Positions 1-8,930 of a stretch of 64,000 nt of DNA are shown in pieces. The translations under genes and the position numbers were made by a program. Every line of letters starts with the position of its first letter. The stretch's first letter is position 1. The notes under the pieces are model-generated. The model was not told where the DNA came from, did not search any database, and worked only from the letters and a program-made list of their open reading frames with translations. The DNA comes from Stigmatella ashevillena (GTDB lineage Bacteria; Myxococcota; Myxococcia; Myxococcales; Myxococcaceae): contig NZ_JAQNDM010000001.1 of NCBI RefSeq assembly GCF_028368975.1, positions 310,001 to 374,000 on the forward strand, written 5' to 3'.

Positions 1-14
1 CCGCCCGTTCCTCC

Positions 15-494
15 GTGGATGCACTCACCACGGGCATCCGCTCGGGCGCTGACGCGGCCCGCCCCGTCAACAGCGCAGGGGTCCGCGCGGTCGAGAGTGC
101 CGTCACCGCGGGCGTCCGGGGCTCGAGCGACGATGCCATCCGCACCGTCATGGGCGCGGGCACCCGCGCGGCCGCTCGGGCCGAACTCCGGACCGCCGCC
201 GCCGGAACGGCGCGTGCGGCCACTAGCGCCGCGGTCCACTCCGGTGCTGGCGCCGTGGGCCGCGCGGCCGCCCGTTTCGCCCCTGGCGTGAACGTGGCCG
301 TTGCCGCGCTGGACGTGGGCGTCGCCGCTGCCACCTGGGCAAACCCCCAATCATCGACCACCGCCCGGGTGACCAGCAGCATCACCGCGCTCGGCTCCGT
401 CGCGGCGGCCACCAACATCCCCATCGTGAGCCAGGTGGGCGCGGGCGTGTCGGTGGTGTCCAGCTTCGTGGGGGGCCTGTTCGGCGGCGACTGA
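15..494 (+). CDS. Ala/Val-rich low-complexity protein, possibly 5'-partial
   Basis: Function not recognised. The frame opens with GTG at 15 but stays open to the left edge, so the true start may lie outside the window. The 159 visible residues are mostly Ala, Gly, Val, Thr and Arg. The first half repeats short Ala/Arg/Ser-rich helical stretches, and a small hydrophobic Ala/Val segment follows near residues 90-110. The C-terminus is glycine-rich and ends GGLFGGD. This composition suits a secreted or surface helical protein, or the tail of a larger one, but no domain is visible. A strong terminator follows directly, so this gene ends its transcript here. Confidence 0.55.
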   Translation: MDALTTGIRSGADAARPVNSAGVRAVESAVTAGVRGSSDDAIRTVMGAGTRAAARAELRTAAAGTARAATSAAVHSGAGAVGRAAARFAPGVNVAVAALDVGVAAATWANPQSSTTARVTSSITALGSVAAATNIPIVSQVGAGVSVVSSFVGGLFGGD

Positions 495-516
495 GCCCGT
501 CCCAACATGCCCTGCC

Positions 517-550
517 AAGGCCCGTGGCGGTTGCACGGGCCTTTTGCTTT
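517..550 (+). terminator. Rho-independent terminator
   Basis: A perfect 10-bp inverted repeat (AAGGCCCGTG at 517-526, CACGGGCCTT at 534-543) with a 7-nt loop is followed by a T-rich stretch to 550. It sits 22 bp after the stop of the Ala-rich gene. An in-frame GTG at 524 lies inside this hairpin, which argues against using it as the start of the next gene. Confidence 0.8.
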
Positions 551-586
551 GCTGGGACTCCCCTCGCGCTGGAGACCCGGTCCCCC

Positions 587-1702
587 ATGCCCAAGAAGCC
601 CTCGTCCCAACCGCTGGTCTCCACGGAGGAGGCCGCCATGCGCAGGCGCGTGGAGCAGAGCGCGGCCGCCCGTGCGCTCGCCACCGGGGGCGTGGAGTTG
701 CCCGAGGTCAACCCTCCCTCGCTGGAGGGACTCGAGGTAACGGTGCCCCAGGCCCCGGACCCATCCCGGGACGCACTGCTGGCGCGCTTCCACGAGCTGC
801 GGCGCGAGCAGGCTCAGCGCCGCCAGCGCGCCCCGGGCGAGCCTGCTGCCCTGGGCGATGAGGTGGCCGTGGACATCCTCGGGTTCGCCCACGGCCAGCC
901 GATTCCCTCCAGCGCCCGCCTGGGCATGCGCCTCGAGCTGGCGCCGCGTCCGGCACTGCCCGGTCTTTTCGAGGGCATGGTGGGCCTGAGGGTGGGCGAG
1001 TCCACGCGGCTCCAGCTCACACTTCCCCCTGACTACCCCGTCGAAGGGCTGCGCGGCGCGAAGGCCGAATTCCTGGTGATGCTCCATGAAGCCTGGGCGC
1101 TGACCCTGCTCCCAGAGGACAACACGGAGTTCCTCACGCGCCTGGGCCGGGGGATGACGCTGGAGGCGGTGATGGACTCCATTGCGGTGGAGCTCGAAGA
1201 GCAGCTCACCGATGCGCTGTGGCTCGAAGCCGAACAACGTGTCCTGGACGCGCTGGCCGAACGAACCCAAGTGGAGCTGCCCGGCTCGCTCATCGACGAA
1301 GAGATCCGCCGTTCCTGGGGAAGAAGCGAGGGCCGCGCGTTGATCTCCATGAACACGCCCCCGGAGCACCAGGAGTCCTCCCTCCAGGCATGGCTGTCCG
1401 ATGACTTCCAGCGCCAGGATGCCGAGCGGCGACTGCGCGTCTCCCTTGGGCTCCGGGCGCTCATCGAGAGCGAGCAACTGCATGTCACAGACGCCGATCT
1501 TCACGAACTGCTGGACCGGGTCGCAGGGGAACTGGGCCTGAGCCGGAACGACGTGGAAGCGGCTTTGAGAGAGGATCGGGGAATGACCCGGACGGTGGCG
1601 GAGACGGCCTTGCACCTGAAGGCCGTGGAGTACGTGATGGAGCGGGCACAGGTCCACTTCGAGGGAGCCGGGGAGGGCCGGGCGCAGCTCGGCAAGGCCT
1701 GA
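587..1702 (+). CDS. Trigger-factor-like protein (FKBP-type peptidyl-prolyl isomerase)
   Basis: A 371-residue protein resembling the C-terminal two thirds of bacterial trigger factor. A trigger-factor-type FKBP/PPIase domain lies at about residues 75-165 (GDEVAVDILG near its start, then a PGLFEGMVGLRVGE stretch and a FLVMLHEAWAL strand). A long alpha-helical chaperone region follows. The N-terminal ribosome-docking domain and its GFRxGKxP loop are absent, and the protein is shorter than the usual ~430 residues. It is therefore probably an accessory paralogue not bound to ribosomes rather than the housekeeping tig. ATG 587 was chosen because the earlier GTG at 524 lies within a terminator hairpin. 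The stop overlaps the next ATG (TGATG), implying translational coupling. Confidence 0.75.
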   Translation: MPKKPSSQPLVSTEEAAMRRRVEQSAAARALATGGVELPEVNPPSLEGLEVTVPQAPDPSRDALLARFHELRREQAQRRQRAPGEPAALGDEVAVDILGFAHGQPIPSSARLGMRLELAPRPALPGLFEGMVGLRVGESTRLQLTLPPDYPVEGLRGAKAEFLVMLHEAWALTLLPEDNTEFLTRLGRGMTLEAVMDSIAVELEEQLTDALWLEAEQRVLDALAERTQVELPGSLIDEEIRRSWGRSEGRALISMNTPPEHQESSLQAWLSDDFQRQDAERRLRVSLGLRALIESEQLHVTDADLHELLDRVAGELGLSRNDVEAALREDRGMTRTVAETALHLKAVEYVMERAQVHFEGAGEGRAQLGKA

Positions 1703-2214
1703 TGGGATGGGTCGAGTCCCTGATCTTCCGGGACTGGCCAAGGCCCGGGCACCCCTCCCAGCACGTGGTGGATCTGCTCAAGCCGCGGGTCTGTGGTTTG
1801 CCCTTGGGCGCGGCGGCGGCCCAGGTGCGTGAGACCTTGGGCGCTCCGGCCTCCTGGAGGGAGAAGCGCCGAGGCTGCTGGGCCTATCCCTCCTGGGGCC
1901 TGCGCGTCGATGTGCCGGCGGACCGGGAGTTGGATTCTTTCAGCATCGCGCTGAGCCACTCCCACCAGGGACTCACCGCATCGAGACTTCCCTGGCAGCC
2001 CTTCTCGGGACAACTCCTGCTGCCAGGCCGGAGCGTGCCCGCTTCACGGGTGACCCCCCTGGATTTCGAGACGGCCTTGTCCACCCCCGCCACGCGCGAG
2101 GAAGTTTTCGGAGACACCGTCCTCACCTGGAATCGAGGCGGATGGTTGCTGGAGGTGTCCTTCGCGCCAGGAGGCGCGCCGCTGTACGCGCACGTTCAAC
2201 GCGCTGCGGGGTAA
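1702..2214 (+). CDS. Hypothetical protein coupled to the trigger-factor-like gene
   Basis: A 170-residue protein whose ATG overlaps the preceding TGA by one base. No signal peptide, membrane segment or known motif was recognised. It is Trp/Pro-rich and mixed alpha/beta in character. The tight coupling suggests it works with the trigger-factor-like protein, perhaps as a partner or client, but this is inference from position only. Confidence 0.6.
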   Translation: MGWVESLIFRDWPRPGHPSQHVVDLLKPRVCGLPLGAAAAQVRETLGAPASWREKRRGCWAYPSWGLRVDVPADRELDSFSIALSHSHQGLTASRLPWQPFSGQLLLPGRSVPASRVTPLDFETALSTPATREEVFGDTVLTWNRGGWLLEVSFAPGGAPLYAHVQRAAG

Positions 2215-2292
2215 GGCACACGCGCTTCCCTTTCCCCGAGACATCACCGCTCTCCTAGAAATTCATGTAAAATTAGTTTAAATGGGCTCCCT

Positions 2293-5058
2293 ATGAAACG
2301 AGCCCTTCAATTCCGTACAGGCAGTGCTCCCTTACGACTGTTGTCCCTGCTCTGTGGCGTGTTGTCACTCCATGGCGCTCACGCGGCCTGGACTCCCAAG
2401 ACACCGCCCCTGGCCACGCAGTGGACCTCGCAAGTCTCCACTGCCAATGCCCTGCCGGAATACCCCCGGCCGCAGATGGTCCGCGCCGACTGGCAGAACC
2501 TCAATGGCGAGTGGCAATTCGGCAATGCCACCGCGGGCCAGACGCCTCCCTTCGGCCAGAACCTTGCCGAGAGCATCCTCGTCCCCTTCCCCATCGAGTC
2601 CGCCCTCTCCGGCATCAAGCGTCACCAGGACCGCATGTGGTACCGCCGCACCTTCACCGTTCCCGCCGCCTGGAACGGCCGCCGCGTCAACCTTCACTTC
2701 GACGCCGTGGACTGGGAGGCCACCGTCTACGTCAACGGCCAACGGGTGGGGGCGCACCAGGGTGGCTTCGACAGCTTCAGCTTCGACATCACCAGCAACC
2801 TCAACGGGGGCACCAACGAGCTCATCGTCGGTGTCTATGATCCCACCGACGCGGGCACCCAGCCCGTGGGAAAGCAGACCAACAACCCGCAGGGCATCGA
2901 ATACACGGCGGCCTCGGGCATCTGGCAGACGGTGTGGCTGGAGCCCACGCCCTCGGCCCGCATCACCCGGCTCGACATGACACCGGACGTGACGGGCTCG
3001 GCCCTTCGCCTCACGGTGCGCGGCGCAGGCATCGCGGGCCAGACCGTCGAGGCCGTTGCCTTCGATGGCACCACCCAAGTGGGCAGCGCGGTGGGCAGTG
3101 TGGACGGAGAGATCCGCATCCCCGTCCCCAATCCCAAGCTCTGGTCTCCCGAGAGCCCCTTCCTCTATGACTTGCGCGTTTCCCTCAAGAGCGGCACCTC
3201 CACCGTCGACCAGGTAACAAGCTACTTCGGTATGCGTTCGGTGGGCCTGAAGCTCGTGGGCGGCGTGCTGCGTCCGGTGCTCAATGGCCAGTTCGTCTTT
3301 CAAATCGGCACCCTGGATCAGGGCTACTGGCCGGACGGCATCTACACCGCCCCCACCGATGCGGCCCTCAAGTTCGACATCCAGAAGCACAAGGACCTGG
3401 GCTACAACCTCATCCGCAAGCACATCAAAGTCGAGCCCCAGCGCTGGTTCTACTGGGCCGACAAGCTGGGCATCCTCGTCTGGCAGGACATGCCCTGCAT
3501 GGACTCCGGCAAGAGCCCCACCGCCGCCGCGCGGACGCAGTTCGAGCTCGAGCTGCGCGAGATGATCGATGAGCACCGCAGCACCCCTTCGGTCATCACC
3601 TGGGTGATCCAGAACGAGGGCTGGGGCCAGTACGACCAGGCCCGGCTGGCCGATCTGGTGAAGGGCTGGGACGCCTCCCGCCTGGTGGACAACATGAGTG
3701 GCGTCAATTGCTGCAACGCCGTGGACGGTGGCAACGGCGATCTGGTGGATTGGCACGTCTACGTGGGCCCGGGTTCCCCGCCCCCCTCGTCCACGCGCGC
3801 CGCGGTGGTGGGCGAGTTCGGCGGCCTGGGCTTGAAGGTCGCCGGCCACCTGTGGAACCCCAACGGCAGCTTCTTCAGTTACGAGGAGGTGCCCGACAGC
3901 GCCACGCTCACCAGCCGTTACGTGGGCCTGATGAAGTCCATCCACCCCCTGATGAACAGGCCCGGCCTGAGCGCGGCCGTCTACACCGAGATCACCGACG
4001 TGGAAGGTGAGATCAACGGCATGCTCACTTACGACCGCGCCATCGTCAAGGTGGATGCCAATCAGGTGCGCACGGCGCACCTCAACCTGATCGCCGCCTC
4101 GCGCCAGCTCAACACGCAAGGCCCTCTTCCCGTGGGCCAATACCGCTCCTTGCAAGTGATGGTGCCGGGCTACACCAACCGGTACCTGCGCCACTTCGAA
4201 GGCCTGGGCGTCACCGAGGTGGTGGACAGCGCCAGCAGCGGCGTTCTCAAGCAGGACACGACCTTCAAGATCGTGGCCGGCCTGGCGGACGCCGCCTGCT
4301 ACTCCTTCGAGTCGCGCAACTTCCCCGGCAGCTACCTGCGGCACTTCAACAGCCGCGTCCGCAGAGACCCCAGGGATGGCACGGCGCTCTTCGACCAGGA
4401 TGCCACCTTCTGCGCTCGCCCGGCGCTCAACGGCTCTCCCAGCGTGTCGCTGGAGTCCAAGAACAAGCCTGGCTTCTATCTGCGCCACCGCAGCAGTGAG
4501 GTCTGGGTCGATGCGTTCAGCGACACCTCGGGCTTCCGTCAAGACGCGACCTGGGGCATCACCGTGCCCTGGTGGCAGAGCAACGCGACCCTCTCCCAGG
4601 GCACGTACCAGTCCCTCCAGGTGACGACGCCGGGTTACACCAACCGCTCCCTGCGCCACATCGACAGCCTGGCCTTCACCGAAGTGGTGGACAGCGGCAG
4701 CAACGCCACGCTCAAGCAGGATGCGACCTTCAAACTCGTGCCGGGCCTGGCCGAGTCGAGCTGCTACTCCTTCGAGTCGCGCAACTTCCCCGGCCAGTAC
4801 CTGAGGCACTCCAACAGCCGCATCCGCAAGGACACACCCGACGGTTCGGTGATCTTCAAACAGGACGCCACCTTCTGTGCACAGCCAGGGCTCTCGGGCA
4901 CCGGCATCTCCTTCGAGTCCTTCAACTTCCCCGGACGCTACCTCCGCCATGCCCTCTCCGAGGTGTGGATCGCCTCGGGGATTGGAAGCAACTGGGACTC
5001 AGCGAACAACTTCAATCCGGACGCCACCTGGAACGTCGTGCCCGCCTGGGCCCCCTGA
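2293..5058 (+). CDS. Secreted glycoside hydrolase family 2 with C-terminal AbfB (CBM42-type) modules
   Basis: A 921-residue exported enzyme. A signal peptide covers about residues 1-32 (basic start, hydrophobic core, AHA-AW cleavage region). It is followed by the GH2 sugar-binding jelly roll (about 50-200), an Ig-like domain (about 205-320) and a TIM barrel (about 325-605). The predicted acid/base is E442 in a QNEGWG motif, and the nucleophile is E566 in YTEITDVEGE, as in GH2 retaining beta-glycosidases. From about residue 610 two repeated blocks occur, each with a Y-x-SLQV, PGYTN, LRH and FESRNFPG pattern plus QDATF. These are AbfB arabinose-binding trefoils like those of arabinofuranosidase B. 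The likely substrate is plant or microbial polysaccharide with arabinose side chains; exact specificity cannot be read. The next glycosidase starts 19 bp downstream, suggesting one operon. Confidence 0.88.
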   Translation: MKRALQFRTGSAPLRLLSLLCGVLSLHGAHAAWTPKTPPLATQWTSQVSTANALPEYPRPQMVRADWQNLNGEWQFGNATAGQTPPFGQNLAESILVPFPIESALSGIKRHQDRMWYRRTFTVPAAWNGRRVNLHFDAVDWEATVYVNGQRVGAHQGGFDSFSFDITSNLNGGTNELIVGVYDPTDAGTQPVGKQTNNPQGIEYTAASGIWQTVWLEPTPSARITRLDMTPDVTGSALRLTVRGAGIAGQTVEAVAFDGTTQVGSAVGSVDGEIRIPVPNPKLWSPESPFLYDLRVSLKSGTSTVDQVTSYFGMRSVGLKLVGGVLRPVLNGQFVFQIGTLDQGYWPDGIYTAPTDAALKFDIQKHKDLGYNLIRKHIKVEPQRWFYWADKLGILVWQDMPCMDSGKSPTAAARTQFELELREMIDEHRSTPSVITWVIQNEGWGQYDQARLADLVKGWDASRLVDNMSGVNCCNAVDGGNGDLVDWHVYVGPGSPPPSSTRAAVVGEFGGLGLKVAGHLWNPNGSFFSYEEVPDSATLTSRYVGLMKSIHPLMNRPGLSAAVYTEITDVEGEINGMLTYDRAIVKVDANQVRTAHLNLIAASRQLNTQGPLPVGQYRSLQVMVPGYTNRYLRHFEGLGVTEVVDSASSGVLKQDTTFKIVAGLADAACYSFESRNFPGSYLRHFNSRVRRDPRDGTALFDQDATFCARPALNGSPSVSLESKNKPGFYLRHRSSEVWVDAFSDTSGFRQDATWGITVPWWQSNATLSQGTYQSLQVTTPGYTNRSLRHIDSLAFTEVVDSGSNATLKQDATFKLVPGLAESSCYSFESRNFPGQYLRHSNSRIRKDTPDGSVIFKQDATFCAQPGLSGTGISFESFNFPGRYLRHALSEVWIASGIGSNWDSANNFNPDATWNVVPAWAP

Positions 5059-5077
5059 CCGAGAGGAGACACCCATC

Positions 5078-7924
5078 ATGAAAAGCATTCGATGGATCCG
5101 TTGGGTCCCCGCTGTTGCCGCGGCCTTCGCTGCGTCAGAGCTGATTCACCCCCAGGCGGCGGCCGCCGCCGGCCTCACCTGGCCTCAAGGCCAGGTGCTC
5201 CCGTCCTTTTCCACGCCAGCGGCGACGCTGGATCTGATGGATTTGACGATCTCCGAATACAAGTACGAAGCAGAAGGCACCCAGATCAGACATGGAACCG
5301 GACACCTCGATGGCAACGGCTGGGTTGCACAGACATCGATAGACGCAGCCAATCAGTTCCTGACCTACGGGCCCTATGCCTCCGACATTCCCGTGGGCAG
5401 CAACACGGCCTTCTTCGATCTGAGCATCGACAACAACACGGCCAACAATGACATCGTGGTGACCGTGGATGTCCGCGACAACACGACGGGAGCCGTGCTG
5501 GCGTCGAGAGACATCACCCGGACGGCGTTCACGAAGCTGTACACCTTCGAGCGCTTCGAACTCCCCTTCAACAACCCGGTGGCGGGGCACGGGATCGAGT
5601 TCAGGATCTTCTGGTACGGAAGGGCCTACATCAAGGCCGACGCCGTGGGAACCCGGGCCCAAGTCCAAGATGACGAGGCGGCTCTCTTCACGACGCTGAA
5701 AGGAATCGTCAACAGGACGCAGCCACGCATCTTCACGTACGACAACGCCATACGAGGTCAAGACGGCAAGTTCGGTTGGCTGAATGCCCTGGGGCTCGGG
5801 TACACGGAGGTCTCCGATCGCTGGAGCCTCCTGGCCAAATACAGGAACGAGCTCAGCGGCATCGTCATCTACGACAATGCCCTGCCTGACACACTGAACC
5901 TGGCCACCACCATCGCAGGCCTGCAGAATGGCGTTGCCGTCTCCCCTGCCCTGGCGACCCGGCTGACGGCCGCACCGTACAACCTGCCCATCTTGATGGA
6001 CTTGCGCGGCCGTTTCACGACGAAGGTCCAAGTCTACCAGTACCTGTACGACTATTACTGGTCTCAGGTCACACACAAATTGATCATCGGTCTCTCCCCA
6101 GGCATCAAAGGCTTCCTGCGGGATTACGCCACGGCAGCCAAGTTGGCCGTCGTGTGGCTCGACCCGAAGGTCCCCGCCGAAGACACGATGTTGAGGAAGT
6201 TTCTGTCGGCGATGCCCTACGGAAACGGCGGCATCTACATGGGGTGGTGGCCCGAGGAAGCAGCGGGCATCGAGCGAGTCTCCGAGTACGGCATCTCCAC
6301 CCTGGCTGGCGATTTCTCCTCGAACCTGACGGTGTTTGGCGGAACGTCCAGGACCGTGAGCGTCAAGCCCACGCCCAACAAGCCCCCGTTGAACAACAAG
6401 ATCTACATCTCGCTCATCCTGAGCGACGGGGACAACCTCCAGTATGTGGAGCACCTCTTCAAGAAGCTCTGGGACAGCTCCAACCGGGGGCAGGTCCCCC
6501 TCGGGTGGACCATCTCTCCCGCGATGCTGGACGCCATGCCCGGCGTGCTGAACTACCTGCACACCACCGCCACGCCCAATGACAACCTCATCTCGGGCCC
6601 GACAGGACTGGGCTACACCTATCCCAATTACTGGGGAAACCAATCCTATCTGGACAATTATGTCTCCTTGACCCAGGACTACATGAACCGCTCGGGACTG
6701 AAGGTCGTCACCGTGTGGAACAAGATTGACGGCGCCACGAACGCGAATGTGGGCAACAGCTTTGCCTACAACGCGCCCTTGCTGCTGGGGTTGACCGCGC
6801 AGAACGCCGGTGGAGGCATCACCGTCTACAACAACATGCTGCCCAGCCAGGGGCTCAACGCCACGTACTGCCCGACGGAAAGCTCCATGGTCTCGGAGAT
6901 CAACCGCCACATCTCGGGATGGAACGGCACGTCTCCCCGGTTTGTCAGCATCCAGGCCAACCCCTGGGAGGGCAACAGCTACCAAAGCTTTGTCAATGTG
7001 GTGAATACCTTCAGCAGCAACAGCAACATCGTCTTCGTCAGGCCGGACATCTACTTCCAGCTGATGAGGGAGCACTACAATCTGCCGGTCGACCCTGCTA
7101 CCCTCGTCAAGATCTATGAGGCGGAGAACACGAGCTATGCCACCTCGCCGTTCTCGCACACGGTCGGCCGCTCGAACGACAATGGCTGGTCAGCGAACGT
7201 CTCGCAGGACGGCGAGGGACTGATGTTGTATGGCCCTTACGTCACGTCGTTTCCGGCCGGACAGTTGACCACGACGTTCAAGATGAAGATAGACGCCGTG
7301 ACCGGCACCAATGATCTTGTCGCCACGCTCGATGTCCGAGACGCCACCACGGGAACGGTGCTGACAGCGTTCGATGTCTACCGCAGCCACTTCAAGGCCG
7401 GCGGCATCTATCAAGACTTCAGCCTGACCTTCAACAACACCGCGGGGCGTTCGCTCGAATTCAGGGCCCACTACAAGGACAAGGCGGCCATCAACATCGA
7501 CAAGGTCACGACGACGACGCGCCTTGGCCAATACGAGGCAGAAGGTGCCGTTCTGGCGCACCACGCGGGACGCATCAGCGGCGACGGATGGCAGGCTTCG
7601 CTCTCCCTCGACGCGGCCGGCCACATGGTCTACGGCCCCTATGATGCCAATGTGCCTGTCGGCACGCGGAAGCTCACGTTCCGGCTGAAGACCGACAACA
7701 ACTCCCTTGGGGCTCAAGTCCTTGCGACCCTCGATGTCCGGAATGGCACCACGGGAGCAACGGTCGCAAGCATGGACCTGACGGCACAACAATTCACCGC
7801 CGCCAACCAGTACCAGGACTTCAGCCTGACCTTCCATCAGACAGCGATCAACCAACCTCTCGAATACAGGGTCTACTTCCACAAGAGGTCAACCCTGACC
7901 GTCGATAAGATCACCGTCTACTGA
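5078..7924 (+). CDS. Secreted GxGYxYP-family putative glycoside hydrolase with three repeated sugar-binding modules
   Basis: 948 residues from ATG 5078, preceded by GAGAGGAG; an upstream in-frame ATG at 4877 lies inside the GH2 gene and is rejected. A signal peptide covers about residues 1-30 (ending AAAAA-GL). The family signature GxGYxYP is present exactly at residues 510-516 (GLGYTYP). The catalytic region spans about 190-670. Three related beta-sandwich modules, each starting YEAE and containing a DGNGW/NDNGW/SGDGW motif and a YGPY motif, lie at about 57-185, 690-820 and 830-948. They look like carbohydrate-binding modules. No family member is well characterised to my knowledge, so substrate is unknown. 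Position behind the GH2/AbfB gene suggests joint polysaccharide degradation. Confidence 0.85.
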   Translation: MKSIRWIRWVPAVAAAFAASELIHPQAAAAAGLTWPQGQVLPSFSTPAATLDLMDLTISEYKYEAEGTQIRHGTGHLDGNGWVAQTSIDAANQFLTYGPYASDIPVGSNTAFFDLSIDNNTANNDIVVTVDVRDNTTGAVLASRDITRTAFTKLYTFERFELPFNNPVAGHGIEFRIFWYGRAYIKADAVGTRAQVQDDEAALFTTLKGIVNRTQPRIFTYDNAIRGQDGKFGWLNALGLGYTEVSDRWSLLAKYRNELSGIVIYDNALPDTLNLATTIAGLQNGVAVSPALATRLTAAPYNLPILMDLRGRFTTKVQVYQYLYDYYWSQVTHKLIIGLSPGIKGFLRDYATAAKLAVVWLDPKVPAEDTMLRKFLSAMPYGNGGIYMGWWPEEAAGIERVSEYGISTLAGDFSSNLTVFGGTSRTVSVKPTPNKPPLNNKIYISLILSDGDNLQYVEHLFKKLWDSSNRGQVPLGWTISPAMLDAMPGVLNYLHTTATPNDNLISGPTGLGYTYPNYWGNQSYLDNYVSLTQDYMNRSGLKVVTVWNKIDGATNANVGNSFAYNAPLLLGLTAQNAGGGITVYNNMLPSQGLNATYCPTESSMVSEINRHISGWNGTSPRFVSIQANPWEGNSYQSFVNVVNTFSSNSNIVFVRPDIYFQLMREHYNLPVDPATLVKIYEAENTSYATSPFSHTVGRSNDNGWSANVSQDGEGLMLYGPYVTSFPAGQLTTTFKMKIDAVTGTNDLVATLDVRDATTGTVLTAFDVYRSHFKAGGIYQDFSLTFNNTAGRSLEFRAHYKDKAAINIDKVTTTTRLGQYEAEGAVLAHHAGRISGDGWQASLSLDAAGHMVYGPYDANVPVGTRKLTFRLKTDNNSLGAQVLATLDVRNGTTGATVASMDLTAQQFTAANQYQDFSLTFHQTAINQPLEYRVYFHKRSTLTVDKITVY

Positions 7925-7935
7925 GTCCAAGCCAC

Positions 7936-7969
7936 GGGGGAATGGGAGCGGCCAGGCTTCCTTTCCCCC
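7936..7969. terminator. Candidate terminator between convergent genes
   Basis: Arms GGGGGAATGG (7936-7945) and CCTTTCCCCC (7960-7969) pair at nine of ten positions around a 14-nt loop. The hairpin lies in the short gap between two converging genes and could end transcription from both sides. Confidence 0.45.
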
Positions 7970-7973
7970 CGGG

Positions 7974-8756
7974 TCAGTGGGCCGACCTGCATTGGCCAAG
8001 GAATCGGACCAGCTCCGAGTGAAACCATTGCGGCGAGTCCAACATCAACCAGTGGCTCGTGCGCGGCGCCACGGAGCGAGACAGCGTGGCCCGCTGCCCC
8101 ACCAGCGTCTCTGGGCCAGTGGCGGCCACCAGCGCATGGGTGGGGCCCTTGAAGCGCTCAAACGCTTCGTCCGGATTGTGACCGAAGAGTGAGGCCATGT
8201 TGCCTGCGATGGCCTCCCTCCGCGACGTGCGCAGGGTGCTCATGACCCGCCCGCGCGTCGTCTCCTTCGCCCCGATGAGCAGCGGATCGAGCCAATGCTC
8301 GTGGAAGGCGCGGTACTTCGCTTCGCCGAAGTTCTCGATCCAGGCGTCGGCCTCGGCCTTCGCGGTGTGGCGCAGGTCTCCTACCGGCTCCACGTAGAGC
8401 AACCCCGCCAGCCGCTCAGGATAATACGAGGCGAAAGCACTCGCGACCGCGGCCCCGAAGCCATGGCCCACCAGGACAAACGGCTGGGGCAGCAGCGCGT
8501 CGGCGACCGCGGTGACATCCTCCACTGCGGCCTCCACACCAAAGGGGCCATGGGACCCTCCGCTTTCGCCTAGCCCGCGCAGATCGAACGCGACGCTCTG
8601 CGTCGCGAGGTGATGCTGCGTCTCGGCCCAGTGCGTCCGGTCGGCGGAGAGTTCGTGCACGAAGAGGACGGGGATTCCACCCTGCCCCTCAGTGGTGACC
8701 ATCAGCCGCCCCGCAGGTCCAGGGATTGTCGCCGTCTCCGGGTTCTTGTGCTTCAT
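7974..8756 (-). CDS. Alpha/beta hydrolase-fold protein with Gly in place of the nucleophile
   Basis: A 260-residue cytoplasmic protein from ATG 8756, preceded by AAAGGCGGAG. An earlier in-frame start at 8810 has no comparable ribosome site. The fold is clear: an oxyanion-region FVHE motif, a DLRGLGES strand, then the nucleophile elbow. The elbow reads VGHGFGA where active enzymes have GHSxG, so position 99 is Gly and not Ser. The closest relatives are peroxidase/esterase-type hydrolases (chloroperoxidase, epoxide hydrolase group). With no nucleophile it may be a pseudoenzyme, a binding protein or a lyase-like variant. It is convergent with the glycosidase genes. Confidence 0.78.
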   Translation of the reverse strand: MKHKNPETATIPGPAGRLMVTTEGQGGIPVLFVHELSADRTHWAETQHHLATQSVAFDLRGLGESGGSHGPFGVEAAVEDVTAVADALLPQPFVLVGHGFGAAVASAFASYYPERLAGLLYVEPVGDLRHTAKAEADAWIENFGEAKYRAFHEHWLDPLLIGAKETTRGRVMSTLRTSRREAIAGNMASLFGHNPDEAFERFKGPTHALVAATGPETLVGQRATLSRSVAPRTSHWLMLDSPQWFHSELVRFLGQCRSAH

Positions 8757-8930
8757 GGCTCCGCCTTTCGTGGGGCTTGCCGTCAGTCTACGGCTTCCAC
8801 GGGGAACCACACAGGCGGGCCTCTTGCTTCAGCGTCGATTGTCCACGGGCGCATCGCCTTCGGCTGAACACTCGAGCCCATCCGGAGCCCCGGGAGCACT
8901 TCCCCGGGACTCCCCTCCGCGACAGATGGC

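Noticed and set aside
2365-4950. An 861-codon minus-strand open frame, and a 674-codon one at 5135-7159
   Set aside because: They are shadows of the GH2 and GxGYxYP genes; no signal, motif or ribosome site supports them.
7974-8192. Small plus-strand frames inside the alpha/beta hydrolase gene
   Set aside because: They are overlap frames of a well supported minus-strand gene.
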